A stretch of DNA of 64,000 bases from Ornatilinea apprima (GTDB lineage: Bacteria; Chloroflexota; Anaerolineae; Anaerolineales; Anaerolineaceae), in the NCBI RefSeq assembly GCF_001306115.1, contig NZ_LGCL01000031.1, positions 1 to 64,000 on the forward strand, in the 5' to 3' direction. Every line of letters starts with the position of its first letter. Within the stretch, counting starts at the first letter, position 1. Below the pieces are notes generated by a model that did no database searches, was not told the origin of the DNA, and saw only the letters and a list, made by a program, of their open reading frames with translations. Shown here piece after piece: positions 7,816 to 15,486 of the stretch. The translations under genes were made by a program, and so were the position numbers.

Positions 7816-8385
7816 TCAGGCCGCGGCGGTGTGGCTGCGGCTGTGGCGCAATAGACGGAAAATAATCCAACTGGTGACGATCACCAGAACGCAGGCGATG
7901 ACAACCGGCACGACTACAGACAGGATGGACAGCAGGGTGGAAACGACATCTTCAAGAATGCTGACCGGAATGTTGCCTGCTCCGCCGGTGGTGGCGGTAA
8001 CGGCCGGGCGAACAGCGAGGGTTTTGGTAGCGTGCACGCCTCCGGCAATCAACAAACCCAGACCCAGAGAAAGCACCGGATGAATTTCGGTGATGACGTT
8101 GGCGCTGGCCGCGAAAGCCACCGCGCCGGCGGTGGGGCGAACAAAGGTCTGAATAAGGTCGTTGATATGGTTGACGGCGGGGAATTTATCGGCAAAGAAC
8201 TCGACCAATGAAAGGACAATTAATAAACCAATCACCCACCAACTGGTCAGCGCGTCCCAGGGCGTTTTCAGGGTGATCAGGTTCGTGAATTTGGCCAGAA
8301 ACGCTACCACCAACAGGGGAATATAGGCATTCAGGCCGGCGCTGGCAGAAAGGCCAAACGCAGAAAAAACACCAAATAGTTCCAT
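7816..8385 (-). CDS. DUF4126 family membrane protein
   Basis: The start at 8385 has GGAGGAA 7-8 bases upstream, whereas upstream in-frame starts lie inside the neighbouring gene in another frame. The 189-aa product has about five hydrophobic segments and the SAGLNAYIPLL and FVRPTAGAVAFAAS segments characteristic of DUF4126. It is an integral membrane protein of unknown role, 20 bases downstream of the DUF2085 gene and probably in the same operon. Confidence 0.8.
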   Translation of the reverse strand: MELFGVFSAFGLSASAGLNAYIPLLVVAFLAKFTNLITLKTPWDALTSWWVIGLLIVLSLVEFFADKFPAVNHINDLIQTFVRPTAGAVAFAASANVITEIHPVLSLGLGLLIAGGVHATKTLAVRPAVTATTGGAGNIPVSILEDVVSTLLSILSVVVPVVIACVLVIVTSWIIFRLLRHSRSHTAAA

Positions 8386-8405
8386 GAAAGGGTTCCTCCA
8401 AAACC

Positions 8406-9209
8406 CTAAAGGGAGAAACCAGCCCAACTTCCGGTGAGCTGGTAACGGGCGAAGTCCATCAGTGCGATTTGCAGCATCGCGGTGCCAAAACCCGCCGCCA
8501 GCAGCCACCAGGCATCGCGCAGGCGGGTAAAGCGGTTTTCTTGTTTTAACAACATACTCCAAATAATTGTGTAAATCAAGGCCAGCAAGATCACCACGGT
8601 GAAGCTGGACAGGATGGCCACGGGGTAAAGGATGAACGAAACCTGCAGCAGAATGATCCCGATAAGGCCCGCCGCCAGCAGGCTCAGTGCCAGGATCTGC
8701 CGTCCGTTGGCCAAAACCCGCTCCTCAGTCCAGTCCACAAAGAGGGTCTGGATGAAAATGGGGTAGATCATGGCCGCCATTCCGATGCCCACTCCCGTGC
8801 CGGTGATCAGCCGCAGGGTGTTGTTAGGCTCGTACAGGGACGGTAAAGAAGGAAAGAAATGCAGATAGGAATTGACCCCATCCACACCAAAAGCAGCCAG
8901 GAAAACCGCCAGCACTGCCAGAACCGGGCGGCTTGGAAGGCCGCCTTTTTTCCCATACCGAACCTGATAAATCAACCCCAGCAATGCTCCCATGTACATG
9001 CCGGTGCAGCGCGCGCACAGCGAAATCGGCCGGTCGCCGATTAAGAAACTGCGCTCCGTAATCCGGTGGCAGACGGCGTACCCTACCGCGTCGGTTTTGC
9101 CCAGCAAACCAGGCGGTGTTTCCACCCCCCAGATGACGATGACGATTAACGCCAAAACGGCAGGAATGCTTTTAACCCATAAATGGCTGCTGTGGAGGGA
9201 TGGTTTCAT
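8406..9209 (-). CDS. DUF2085 family membrane protein
   Basis: The 267-aa protein has about seven hydrophobic segments and the DUF2085 signature: CHRITERSF followed by LCARCTGMY (near residues 47-72), whose cysteines resemble a redox or metal-binding pair. It begins a minus-strand run of four small membrane-protein genes. Its TATAAT box ends only 8 bases before the ATG, so the transcript may be nearly leaderless even though a GAGGAAAG sequence is present. Confidence 0.82.
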   Translation of the reverse strand: MKPSLHSSHLWVKSIPAVLALIVIVIWGVETPPGLLGKTDAVGYAVCHRITERSFLIGDRPISLCARCTGMYMGALLGLIYQVRYGKKGGLPSRPVLAVLAVFLAAFGVDGVNSYLHFFPSLPSLYEPNNTLRLITGTGVGIGMAAMIYPIFIQTLFVDWTEERVLANGRQILALSLLAAGLIGIILLQVSFILYPVAILSSFTVVILLALIYTIIWSMLLKQENRFTRLRDAWWLLAAGFGTAMLQIALMDFARYQLTGSWAGFSL

Positions 9210-9217
9210 CTTTCCTC

Positions 9218-9246
9218 ATTATATTGAGGAAAACATGCACACGCAA
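9218..9246 (-). promoter_or_regulatory. Promoter of the DUF2085 gene, overlapping a facing promoter
   Basis: Read on the minus strand, TTGCGT and TATAAT (complement of 9218-9223) are spaced by 17 bases. The box lies 8 bases from the ATG. A plus-strand promoter for the DUF3048 gene (TTGAGG 9224-9229, 18 bases, TATAAT 9248-9253) occupies the same DNA, so the two probably compete for polymerase. Confidence 0.6.
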
Positions 9247-9310
9247 GTATAATAATTTTTCTGGTACACTGGAAGGCAGAATCAGAGCAATGTTCCGAAA
9301 AGGAAGAAGC

Positions 9311-10534
9311 ATGAACAACAATAAGATCAAACCATTGATCTTCTTTTGCGTTTTATTGATCGCTGCCGGCTGCACGACCGGCCCCAACAGTGCCGTGGAT
9401 GCGGGGCAGACCGGTTTGAGCCAGGATTTGTTTGCCAGCGCGGAAGCGCCCGCGGCGGTGGAAAACACGCCGTTTGTGGTGGCGGTGCCGCCGGCCAGCG
9501 CGGAAGAAGAAGAAACCACGTTCACCTACCCGCCGGAGGGCGTTGGGCCAGAGAGCTATCCGCAGGGTATCAACCCGCTGACAGGCCTGCCGCCCGCCCA
9601 GGCGTCGCTGCTCAACCGGCGGCCGGTGATTGTGAAAGTAGAAAACATGCCGCGCGAGCGCAGCCGCCCGCAGTGGGGGCTGCCGCAGGCAGACCTGGTG
9701 TTTGAATATTACATTGAATATGGCGACACACGCTTTTCAGTGGTGTATTATGGGCAGCAGCCCGAACAGGTGGGGCCGATCCGTTCAGCGCGGCATGTGG
9801 ATAAGCAGCTTATCCAGATGTACCGCTCGTTTTTTGTGTTTGGCGGAGCCTACCCGGAACTGTACGATGAAATGGTTCAGGCTGATTACGGTGACCGGAT
9901 CATTCGCGAAGGCCCCAATACGTCTCCGGCGCTGTTTCGCTTTGAGCCGGACCAGAACAACGAGCTGATGGTAAACCTGGGTTTATTGGAAGAGGTTTAT
10001 GCCACCTACGGCATGGATAACAGCCGCCAACCGCTGCAGGGCCTGGCCTTTAACCCGGTGGCACCCCAGGGCGGGCAGCCCGCCAGCCGCGTCTACGCGC
10101 GGTTTTCTGGGGCGGTGTATAACCGCTGGGACTACGATCCGCAGAGTGGAACTTATTTGCGATTTGCCGATGCGCAAAACGATGTCAATAACGTTGAAGA
10201 AGTCTACGCGCCGTTGATGGACGCGGCTTCGGGGCAGCAGGTTGCGATGGAAAATGTGGTGATCATTCTGACGCGTTATTATCAGTTAAACGGCGCGGAG
10301 GTGTACGATATTCCCTTGCAGGGCAACGGGCCGGCGTTTGTGGCGCGCGACGGGCAGATCTACGCGGCGCGCTGGGAGCGAGCCGACCAGGAAATGCCGC
10401 TCCGGCTGATGTTGGATAACGGAAAGGCTTTTCCGCTGAAGCCGGGGCGCACCTGGTTCGAGCTGATGGGTGAGAGCACGCAGCAGTCGGTCGTGGAAGA
10501 GGCGGGTTGGCGCTTTGTTTTGCGCATGCCGTAA
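9311..10534 (+). CDS. DUF3048 (YerB-like) lipoprotein
   Basis: The 407-aa product starts at the ATG behind AGGAAG and has a lipoprotein signal ending LLIAAGC. The mature part matches DUF3048: INPLTGLPP, RPVIVKVENMPRERSRPQWGLPQADLVFE, then GPIRSARHVD. The C-terminal part (about 260-400) resembles the family's second domain, ending in a segment with GRTWFELM. B. subtilis YerB is the best-known relative, of unclear biochemical role. The upstream in-frame extension to 9200 crosses the promoter and is not coding. Confidence 0.85.
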   Translation: MNNNKIKPLIFFCVLLIAAGCTTGPNSAVDAGQTGLSQDLFASAEAPAAVENTPFVVAVPPASAEEEETTFTYPPEGVGPESYPQGINPLTGLPPAQASLLNRRPVIVKVENMPRERSRPQWGLPQADLVFEYYIEYGDTRFSVVYYGQQPEQVGPIRSARHVDKQLIQMYRSFFVFGGAYPELYDEMVQADYGDRIIREGPNTSPALFRFEPDQNNELMVNLGLLEEVYATYGMDNSRQPLQGLAFNPVAPQGGQPASRVYARFSGAVYNRWDYDPQSGTYLRFADAQNDVNNVEEVYAPLMDAASGQQVAMENVVIILTRYYQLNGAEVYDIPLQGNGPAFVARDGQIYAARWERADQEMPLRLMLDNGKAFPLKPGRTWFELMGESTQQSVVEEAGWRFVLRMP

Positions 10535-10568
10535 TGATGAGAATCAGATTTGAATCGTGTACATTGTA

Positions 10569-10597
10569 TTGACGGACGATTGAATTTATGCCATACT
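10569..10597 (+). promoter_or_regulatory. Promoter of an orphan mini-gene
   Basis: TTGACG (10569-10574) and CATACT (10592-10597) are separated by exactly 17 bases. The nearest downstream plus-strand open frame is only 18 codons, so this looks like a dedicated promoter for a short RNA. Confidence 0.65.
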
Positions 10598-10654
10598 AAA
10601 ACCGTTGGGGGGCAACACATTCACCGCCATTCTTTGAACAAGGAGGTGATGTCC

Positions 10655-10711
10655 ATGTCAGATAGTACGAGTTTGCGTAGCGCTGCGGCATCCCTCCTTA
10701 TCGTTCGATAA
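10655..10711 (+). CDS. Candidate 18-aa peptide with an ideal ribosome binding site
   Basis: The ATG at 10655 follows AAGGAGGTGAT (10640-10650), a near-complete complement of the usual 16S rRNA tail. The peptide would be MSDSTSLRSAAASLLIVR. The codons themselves build the 5' arm of a large hairpin, and CCTCCTT inside the frame (10693-10699) is the exact complement of AAGGAGG, so the message can mask its own binding site. It could be a small protein, a leader or a decoy RNA. Nothing on the plus strand follows it, so attenuation of a downstream gene is not supported. Confidence 0.45.
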   Translation: MSDSTSLRSAAASLLIVR

Positions 10712-10730
10712 GTGATAGATGCCGCAGCCA
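10682..10730 (+). ncRNA. Large hairpin in the mini-gene transcript
   Basis: GCTGCGGCATC (10682-10692) pairs with GATGCCGCAGC downstream. Inside it CTTATCG and CGATAAG form a second helix. There is no T-run, so it is not a terminator. With the promoter, strong binding site and following terminator it forms a compact transcription unit of about 160 bases. Confidence 0.5.
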
Positions 10731-10734
10731 AAAA

Positions 10735-10763
10735 TGAGAGACGCCCGTTAGGGCGTCTCTCGC
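10735..10763. terminator. Bidirectional terminator between the mini-gene and pfkA
   Basis: GAGAGACGCCC and GGGCGTCTCTC form an 11-bp stem with a GTTA loop. On the minus strand the stem is followed by CATTTTTGG, serving pfkA. On the plus strand the T-tract is weak. Confidence 0.75.
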
Positions 10764-10764
10764 T

Positions 10765-11877
10765 TTAATGGGTATACACTTCTTCGGGCAGCGTCTCATC
10801 ACCAAAGGCAATGCCCAGCGCGCGGGCAGTTTGCAGGGTGTCGCCGTGGATGTCGACTCGCTTGGGGACGGATAACGCCTCGTCGAGCGAGATGTCGGTG
10901 ATGCGCTGGCCCTGCAGAGCCACCATGCGGCCAAAACCGTTGTTCAAGGCCAGGCGCACAGCCGCGGAGCCGAGGCGGGTGGCCAGCTGGCGGTCAAAGG
11001 CGGTGGGGCTGCCGCCGCGCTGCAAGTGTCCCAGCACAATGACGCGGGTCTCGATGCCGCACAGGTCATTGATATATTTCCCTACAAGGTTGCCCACACC
11101 GCCCAAGCGGGCGGCATAGGTCTCGCTGCCTGGGATGGCAAAAACTTGCTCTTTTCCAAAAGGCCGCGCGCCTTCTGCCACGGCGACAATGGAGAAGTGC
11201 GATCCGCTGCGCACACGCTCTTGAATTTTGTAGCAGATGGCATCCAGGTGGAAGGGAATTTCGGGGATAAGAATGACATCCGCGCCGCCCGCCATACCGG
11301 CGTGCAGGGCGATGAAACCGGCGTCTCGCCCCATCAGTTCCAGCACCATCACGCGGTGGTGCGATTCGGCGGTGGTGTGCAGGCGGTCTATGGCCTCGGA
11401 GGCGATGTTGACGGCTGTGTCGAACCCGAAGGAGAAATCGGTGCCGTAGATATCGTTATCAATGGTCTTGGGAACGCCTACCACCGGCACGCCTTTCTGA
11501 AAAAGCTCGTTGGCGATGCGCAGGGTGCCGTCACCGCCGACCACGATCAGAACATCGAGGTTAAGGGCGTGAATGGCGTCAATGATCTGACCGGACAGGT
11601 CTTCAATCACCACCTGGCCGTTGTGTATCACCTCGCGGGCAAAAGGGTTGCCGCGGTTGGCGGTGCCCAGAATGGTGCCGCCACGGGGTAAAATTCCGCG
11701 CACGTCGGCCTGGGTGAGCGGGTTGACGCCGCCGGTTTCCAGGAAGCCGTCGAACCCATCTTTGACCCCTAGAATTTCACAATCGCATTGGTGGTAAACC
11801 GTTTTCACCGCGGCGCGGATGACGGCATTCAGCCCCGGGGCGTCTCCACCGCCAGTTAAGATCGCTAATCGTTTCAA
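10765..11877 (-). CDS. pfkA: 6-phosphofructokinase, group III type
   Basis: The 370-aa glycolytic enzyme phosphorylates fructose 6-phosphate. It shows LTGGGDAPGLNAVIR at the N-terminus, GGDGTL (114-119), PKTIDND (136-142), MGRDAG and GHLQRGGSP. Gly117, at the position of E. coli Gly104, favours ATP as donor, while Lys137 at the Gly124 position is the residue usual in pyrophosphate-dependent and mixed group III enzymes. Donor specificity therefore cannot be fixed from sequence. The gene stands alone, ends at a strong terminator and is about 50 aa longer than E. coli PfkA, as group III enzymes are. Confidence 0.92.
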   Translation of the reverse strand: MKRLAILTGGGDAPGLNAVIRAAVKTVYHQCDCEILGVKDGFDGFLETGGVNPLTQADVRGILPRGGTILGTANRGNPFAREVIHNGQVVIEDLSGQIIDAIHALNLDVLIVVGGDGTLRIANELFQKGVPVVGVPKTIDNDIYGTDFSFGFDTAVNIASEAIDRLHTTAESHHRVMVLELMGRDAGFIALHAGMAGGADVILIPEIPFHLDAICYKIQERVRSGSHFSIVAVAEGARPFGKEQVFAIPGSETYAARLGGVGNLVGKYINDLCGIETRVIVLGHLQRGGSPTAFDRQLATRLGSAAVRLALNNGFGRMVALQGQRITDISLDEALSVPKRVDIHGDTLQTARALGIAFGDETLPEEVYTH

Positions 11878-12006
11878 TTTTCCCTCCGATTCTTTTCCTC
11901 TAGATTTGATTATAGCCAGAGAGATTGCTTTGAGGAAGAAAAGCTTTTACAGTATGCAAACATTTGGTTGTGAGGGGGGATAGAATCAGATTATGGAGGA
12001 GAAACG

Positions 12007-13434
12007 ATGAAAACAGCCATCTGGTGGGTGAGACGCGATCTGCGGGTGGAAGACAACCCGGCCCTGAAGGCCGCGCTGGAAGTATCCGCTGAAGTGGTTC
12101 CGCTGTTTATCGCGGATGAGGGATCGATGCGCCTCGACGCGCCGAAACGGATCGCGTTTTTGTGGAATGGGCTGCGCGCTCTGGACGGAGAGCTGCGCAA
12201 GCGCGGCAGCCGGCTGATCGTCCGCAGCGGGCGGCCGGAAGAGGTTCTGCCGGCGGTGCTGGCGGAGAGCGGAGCGCAGGCAGTTTTCGCGGAGGAGGAT
12301 TACAGCCCTTACGCGCGGGCGCGCGATCTTAAGGTAGGAGACACGCTTCCGCTGCGCCTGAGCGTGGGGCTGACAGCGCAACACCCGGTGGCGGTGGTGA
12401 AGAACGACGGCGCGCCTTACACAGTGTTTACCCCTTTCAGCAAAGCGTGGAAAGCGCTGCCCCAGTCCAGTCCAGCGGGCTTATTGGCAAACACACGCAT
12501 TCATACCCCGCAAGGGCTGTTCTCGGAACCCATCGCGGCGGGCGCGGAGGTGCCTGGTTTCCCGGCGGGAGAAGAGGAAGCGCGGCGGCGGTTGGAGCAG
12601 TTCCTGGCGCAAAAAGTGCGTGATTATCACGACGGACGAAACCAACTGGACGAAGAGGGTACTTCCAGACTGTCGCCATATTTTCGGTTTGGCATGCTTT
12701 CGGCCAGACTGGCGGCGGCGAAGATGAGCGAAAGCGCACGAAAAGCGGCAAGCAAAGGCGCTGAAACGTGGTTAAACGAGCTGATCTGGCGCGAGTTTTA
12801 CCAGGCGATTCTCTATCACTTTCCGGGGGTATTGAAACAGGCCTTTAACCCGGCGCTGCGCGAGATCGCGTGGAGAGACGCGCCCGCCGATCTGGCAGCC
12901 TGGAAGGCGGGGCTGACTGGTTACCCGGTAGTGGATGCCAGTATGCGGCAGTTGGCCGCCACCGGCTGGATGCATAACCGCGGGCGGATGATCGCCGCTT
13001 CTTTTTTGGTGAAGGATTTGCTGATCAATTGGCAGGAGGGGGAAACATGGTTCATGCACAGCCTGATCGACGGCGACCCGGCATCCAATAACGGCGGCTG
13101 GCAGTGGACGGCCGGGGTGGGCACCGATGCCGCGCCGTATTTCCGCGTGTTTAACCCGGTTTTGCAGGGAAAGAAGTTTGATCCGCGCGGTGATTTTGTG
13201 CGCGCATGGGTGCCGGAACTGGGCAGGGTGCCGGAGAAGTATATCCATGAGCCGTGGTTAATGAACTTACAGGAGCAAAGCGCGGCCGGCTGTCGGGTGG
13301 GGAGAGATTACCCCGCGCCGCTGGTGGATCACAGCGCGGCGCGCGAGCGAACCCTGGAAGCTTTTCGCGCTTCGCGGCTGCGGTGGGAGCAGCGCCAGGC
13401 AGGCGAGCAACCAGAAACAGACTTGCCTGGATAA
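12007..13434 (+). CDS. phr: Deoxyribodipyrimidine photolyase
   Basis: This 475-aa cryptochrome/photolyase-family enzyme begins with the WWVRRDLRVEDNPAL antenna-domain strand and ends with the FAD-domain core (WMHNRGRM, then DGDPASNNGGWQW and PYFRVFNP), the class I CPD photolyase pattern. It splits UV-induced pyrimidine dimers using blue light. A GGAGGAG binding site precedes the ATG. A candidate promoter (TTGAGG, 17 bases, TATGCA) lies at about 11930-11960. Placement beside carotenoid genes and CarH-like regulators suggests light induction. Confidence 0.93.
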   Translation: MKTAIWWVRRDLRVEDNPALKAALEVSAEVVPLFIADEGSMRLDAPKRIAFLWNGLRALDGELRKRGSRLIVRSGRPEEVLPAVLAESGAQAVFAEEDYSPYARARDLKVGDTLPLRLSVGLTAQHPVAVVKNDGAPYTVFTPFSKAWKALPQSSPAGLLANTRIHTPQGLFSEPIAAGAEVPGFPAGEEEARRRLEQFLAQKVRDYHDGRNQLDEEGTSRLSPYFRFGMLSARLAAAKMSESARKAASKGAETWLNELIWREFYQAILYHFPGVLKQAFNPALREIAWRDAPADLAAWKAGLTGYPVVDASMRQLAATGWMHNRGRMIAASFLVKDLLINWQEGETWFMHSLIDGDPASNNGGWQWTAGVGTDAAPYFRVFNPVLQGKKFDPRGDFVRAWVPELGRVPEKYIHEPWLMNLQEQSAAGCRVGRDYPAPLVDHSAARERTLEAFRASRLRWEQRQAGEQPETDLPG

Positions 13435-13461
13435 GGATGGCCGTGTATACTTATTAGTATA
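13423..13461 (+). promoter_or_regulatory. Promoter with an inverted repeat before the Rieske oxygenase gene
   Basis: TTGCCT (13423-13428), in the last codons of phr, and TATACT (13446-13451) are spaced by 17 bases. The -10 box is the left half of a 6-bp inverted repeat, TATACT-TATT-AGTATA (13446-13461), placing a possible operator across the -10 and start region. Confidence 0.55.
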
Positions 13462-13484
13462 ACCATCAAACAGGGCAGGTGAAT

Positions 13485-14474
13485 ATGATCCGAAACCAAT
13501 GGTACGTTGTGCTCGAATCGGATGAGGTGAAAACAGGGATGCCGGTGGGTGTAACCCGCTTGGGCGAAAAAATGGTCTTCTGGCGGGACGGCCAGGGGAA
13601 AGCGAGCTGCATGGTGGATGTATGCCCGCATCTTGGCGCGCCCTTGAGCCTGGGAAAAGTCAAAGACGGGCATATTGCCTGCCCGTTTCACGGGTTTGAA
13701 TACGACACCAGCGGCCAATGTGTGGTGCTGCCCGCTTACGGCAGCCAGGGGAAAATCCCCAAAGCGCTGCGGGTAAAGGCCTATCCCGTCCACGAAGCCC
13801 ACGGTTTGATCTGGATCTGGTGGGGAGAGAACGTCCCCAAAGACTTGCAGCCGCCGCGTTTCTTTGAATCGCTGGAAAATGAGCGCTTTGTTTTTGGGCG
13901 CTTTCGCGATCACTGGCCGGTGCATTATTCGCGCATGGCCGAAAACCAGTTGGATGTGATGCATCTGCCCTTTGTTCACCACAATACGATTGGGCGCGGC
14001 AACCGCAGCGTGGTGGACGGGCCGTATATTGAATTGGATGAGGGCTTGATGAATGTGTGGGTGATGAACCGCCTGGACGACGGCAGCCCGGTGAAGAAAC
14101 CCAAAGAAGTTTCCCGCCCTGACCGGCGGCCATTTTTGCAGTTTCGCTTCCCTAATTTGTGGCATAACTGGATTGCTGAAGATATTCGCATTGTGATCGC
14201 GTTTGTGCCGGTTGACGATGAAAACACAATCATGATGGGGCGGTTCTACCAGAAAGCGGTGCGGTTTCCGCTGGCGGCGCAGCTCTTTAACCTTTCGGGG
14301 GTCATTGGCAGCCGGGTGATTGCCAACCAGGATAAGCGCGTGGTCAGCCGCCAGGTGCCGGTGAAAACCAGCCTGCACATGGGTGAAAAGATGATGAGCG
14401 GAGATTATGGAATTTTGACCTACCGCACCGAGCGCAATCGGCTCAAGGCGCTGGCCGGGCAGGCAGAAGATTAA
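13485..14474 (+). CDS. Rieske [2Fe-2S] ring-hydroxylating oxygenase
   Basis: The 329-aa protein has a Rieske cluster motif CPHLG (Cys47, His49) with CPFHGF (Cys66, His69), followed by a mononuclear iron site AENQLDVMHLPFVHH (Asp157, His160, His165 region). It resembles alpha subunits of Rieske oxygenases such as vanillate demethylase and pheophorbide-type enzymes. Substrate is unknown. Its place between photolyase and crtB/crtI suggests a carotenoid or light-stress substrate, which is inference. The ATG at 13485 follows AGGTG; a GTG at 13479 is less likely. Confidence 0.82.
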   Translation: MIRNQWYVVLESDEVKTGMPVGVTRLGEKMVFWRDGQGKASCMVDVCPHLGAPLSLGKVKDGHIACPFHGFEYDTSGQCVVLPAYGSQGKIPKALRVKAYPVHEAHGLIWIWWGENVPKDLQPPRFFESLENERFVFGRFRDHWPVHYSRMAENQLDVMHLPFVHHNTIGRGNRSVVDGPYIELDEGLMNVWVMNRLDDGSPVKKPKEVSRPDRRPFLQFRFPNLWHNWIAEDIRIVIAFVPVDDENTIMMGRFYQKAVRFPLAAQLFNLSGVIGSRVIANQDKRVVSRQVPVKTSLHMGEKMMSGDYGILTYRTERNRLKALAGQAED

Positions 14475-14482
14475 TCAAAATA

Positions 14483-14518
14483 ACACACCCCGCGCAGTTG
14501 GTTGGCGGGGTGTGTGCT
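14483..14518. terminator. Bidirectional terminator between the Rieske gene and crtB
   Basis: ACACACCCCGC (14483-14493) and GCGGGGTGTGT (14505-14515) form an 11-bp stem with an 11-base loop between convergent genes, with a short T-tract on the plus strand. Confidence 0.75.
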
Positions 14519-14538
14519 TTGCATTGGCTTGAGCACGA

Positions 14539-15447
14539 TCAGGATTTGGTGGGGTCAAGCTTTGGCCTTTTGAGAAAGTTGATCGTAAGCAGGATGGACG
14601 GGAGCATGGCGATTTTTTTGAGCGCGGACGTGTGAGCGCGCTGCTGGAAGACGTTGTATTGAATGGCCTCAATTTCATCCAGAATGGCGCGGTATAAAAT
14701 GGCTGACGCGCCCACAGCCAGGCGCACCGAGGGATGCAGGAGCAGAATACCCGGCAAAGCCTGGCGGTAAAGCTGGCGGGCGCGCTGGATTTGAAACTTC
14801 ATCAAACTGATGAAGCGATGGTCGTAGACTTCTCGAAGGATATCGTCGCTGGTCAGGCCAAATTGGCGCAGATCTTCTTCGGGCAAGTAGATGCGCCCGC
14901 GGTCTTTATCTTCCTTAATGTCGCGAAGAATATTGGTGAGCTGCAGGGCGATGCCCAGCGTTACCGCATAGGGCGCGGCTTGTTCTGGGGTGGCGCGGTG
15001 CGCCAGTCCGATGATGGGCATGGAGAGCAGCCCCACCGTCGAGGCTACCAGGTAGCAGTACTGCTGCAGGTCGGCCCAGGTCTGATAACGGGTTTTCTCC
15101 AGGTCTTTGCGCACGCCGTCGATCAACTCGTTCTCGTAGCGCGAATCCACCTGATATTGAGAGCGGATTTTGCCCCAGTAATACAGAACCGGGTCGGTTT
15201 GCTCTTCAAAAGAAAGCGTATTTTGAGACCGCCATGCCTCCAACTCATCAAGGGTGGCTGACTCGCGGTCTACCAGGTCGTCGGTGGTGCGGCAAAACGC
15301 GTATAGAGCGCGAATCGCAGAGCGTTTGGCGCGCGGCAGGAGCGCCGTGGCAAAAAAGAACGTGCGCGAATGCTGGCGGATGATTTCTTCGGTGCTGCTT
15401 TGAGCTTGCTGCAGGTTGATCACCTGCGATTGTTGGATGGCGCTCAT
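14539..15447 (-). CDS. crtB: Phytoene/squalene synthase
   Basis: This 302-aa prenyl-condensing enzyme would join two geranylgeranyl diphosphates to phytoene. Both Asp-rich Mg-diphosphate motifs are present: DDLVD (56-60) and LRDIKED further on, with HSRTFFFATALLP at the N-terminus. The start at 15447 has GAGGAG 8 bases upstream; in-frame TTG and ATG codons just before overlap that binding site. It is 39 bases downstream of crtI and co-directional. Squalene synthesis is the alternative, but the crtI neighbour favours phytoene. Confidence 0.92.
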   Translation of the reverse strand: MSAIQQSQVINLQQAQSSTEEIIRQHSRTFFFATALLPRAKRSAIRALYAFCRTTDDLVDRESATLDELEAWRSQNTLSFEEQTDPVLYYWGKIRSQYQVDSRYENELIDGVRKDLEKTRYQTWADLQQYCYLVASTVGLLSMPIIGLAHRATPEQAAPYAVTLGIALQLTNILRDIKEDKDRGRIYLPEEDLRQFGLTSDDILREVYDHRFISLMKFQIQRARQLYRQALPGILLLHPSVRLAVGASAILYRAILDEIEAIQYNVFQQRAHTSALKKIAMLPSILLTINFLKRPKLDPTKS

Positions 15448-15486
15448 CCGTTTTCTCCTCATCAATAAAAACCGGTCAATCGCTTT

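Noticed and set aside
11026-11691. A 221-codon plus-strand open frame
   Set aside because: It is antisense to phosphofructokinase and has no recognisable motif.
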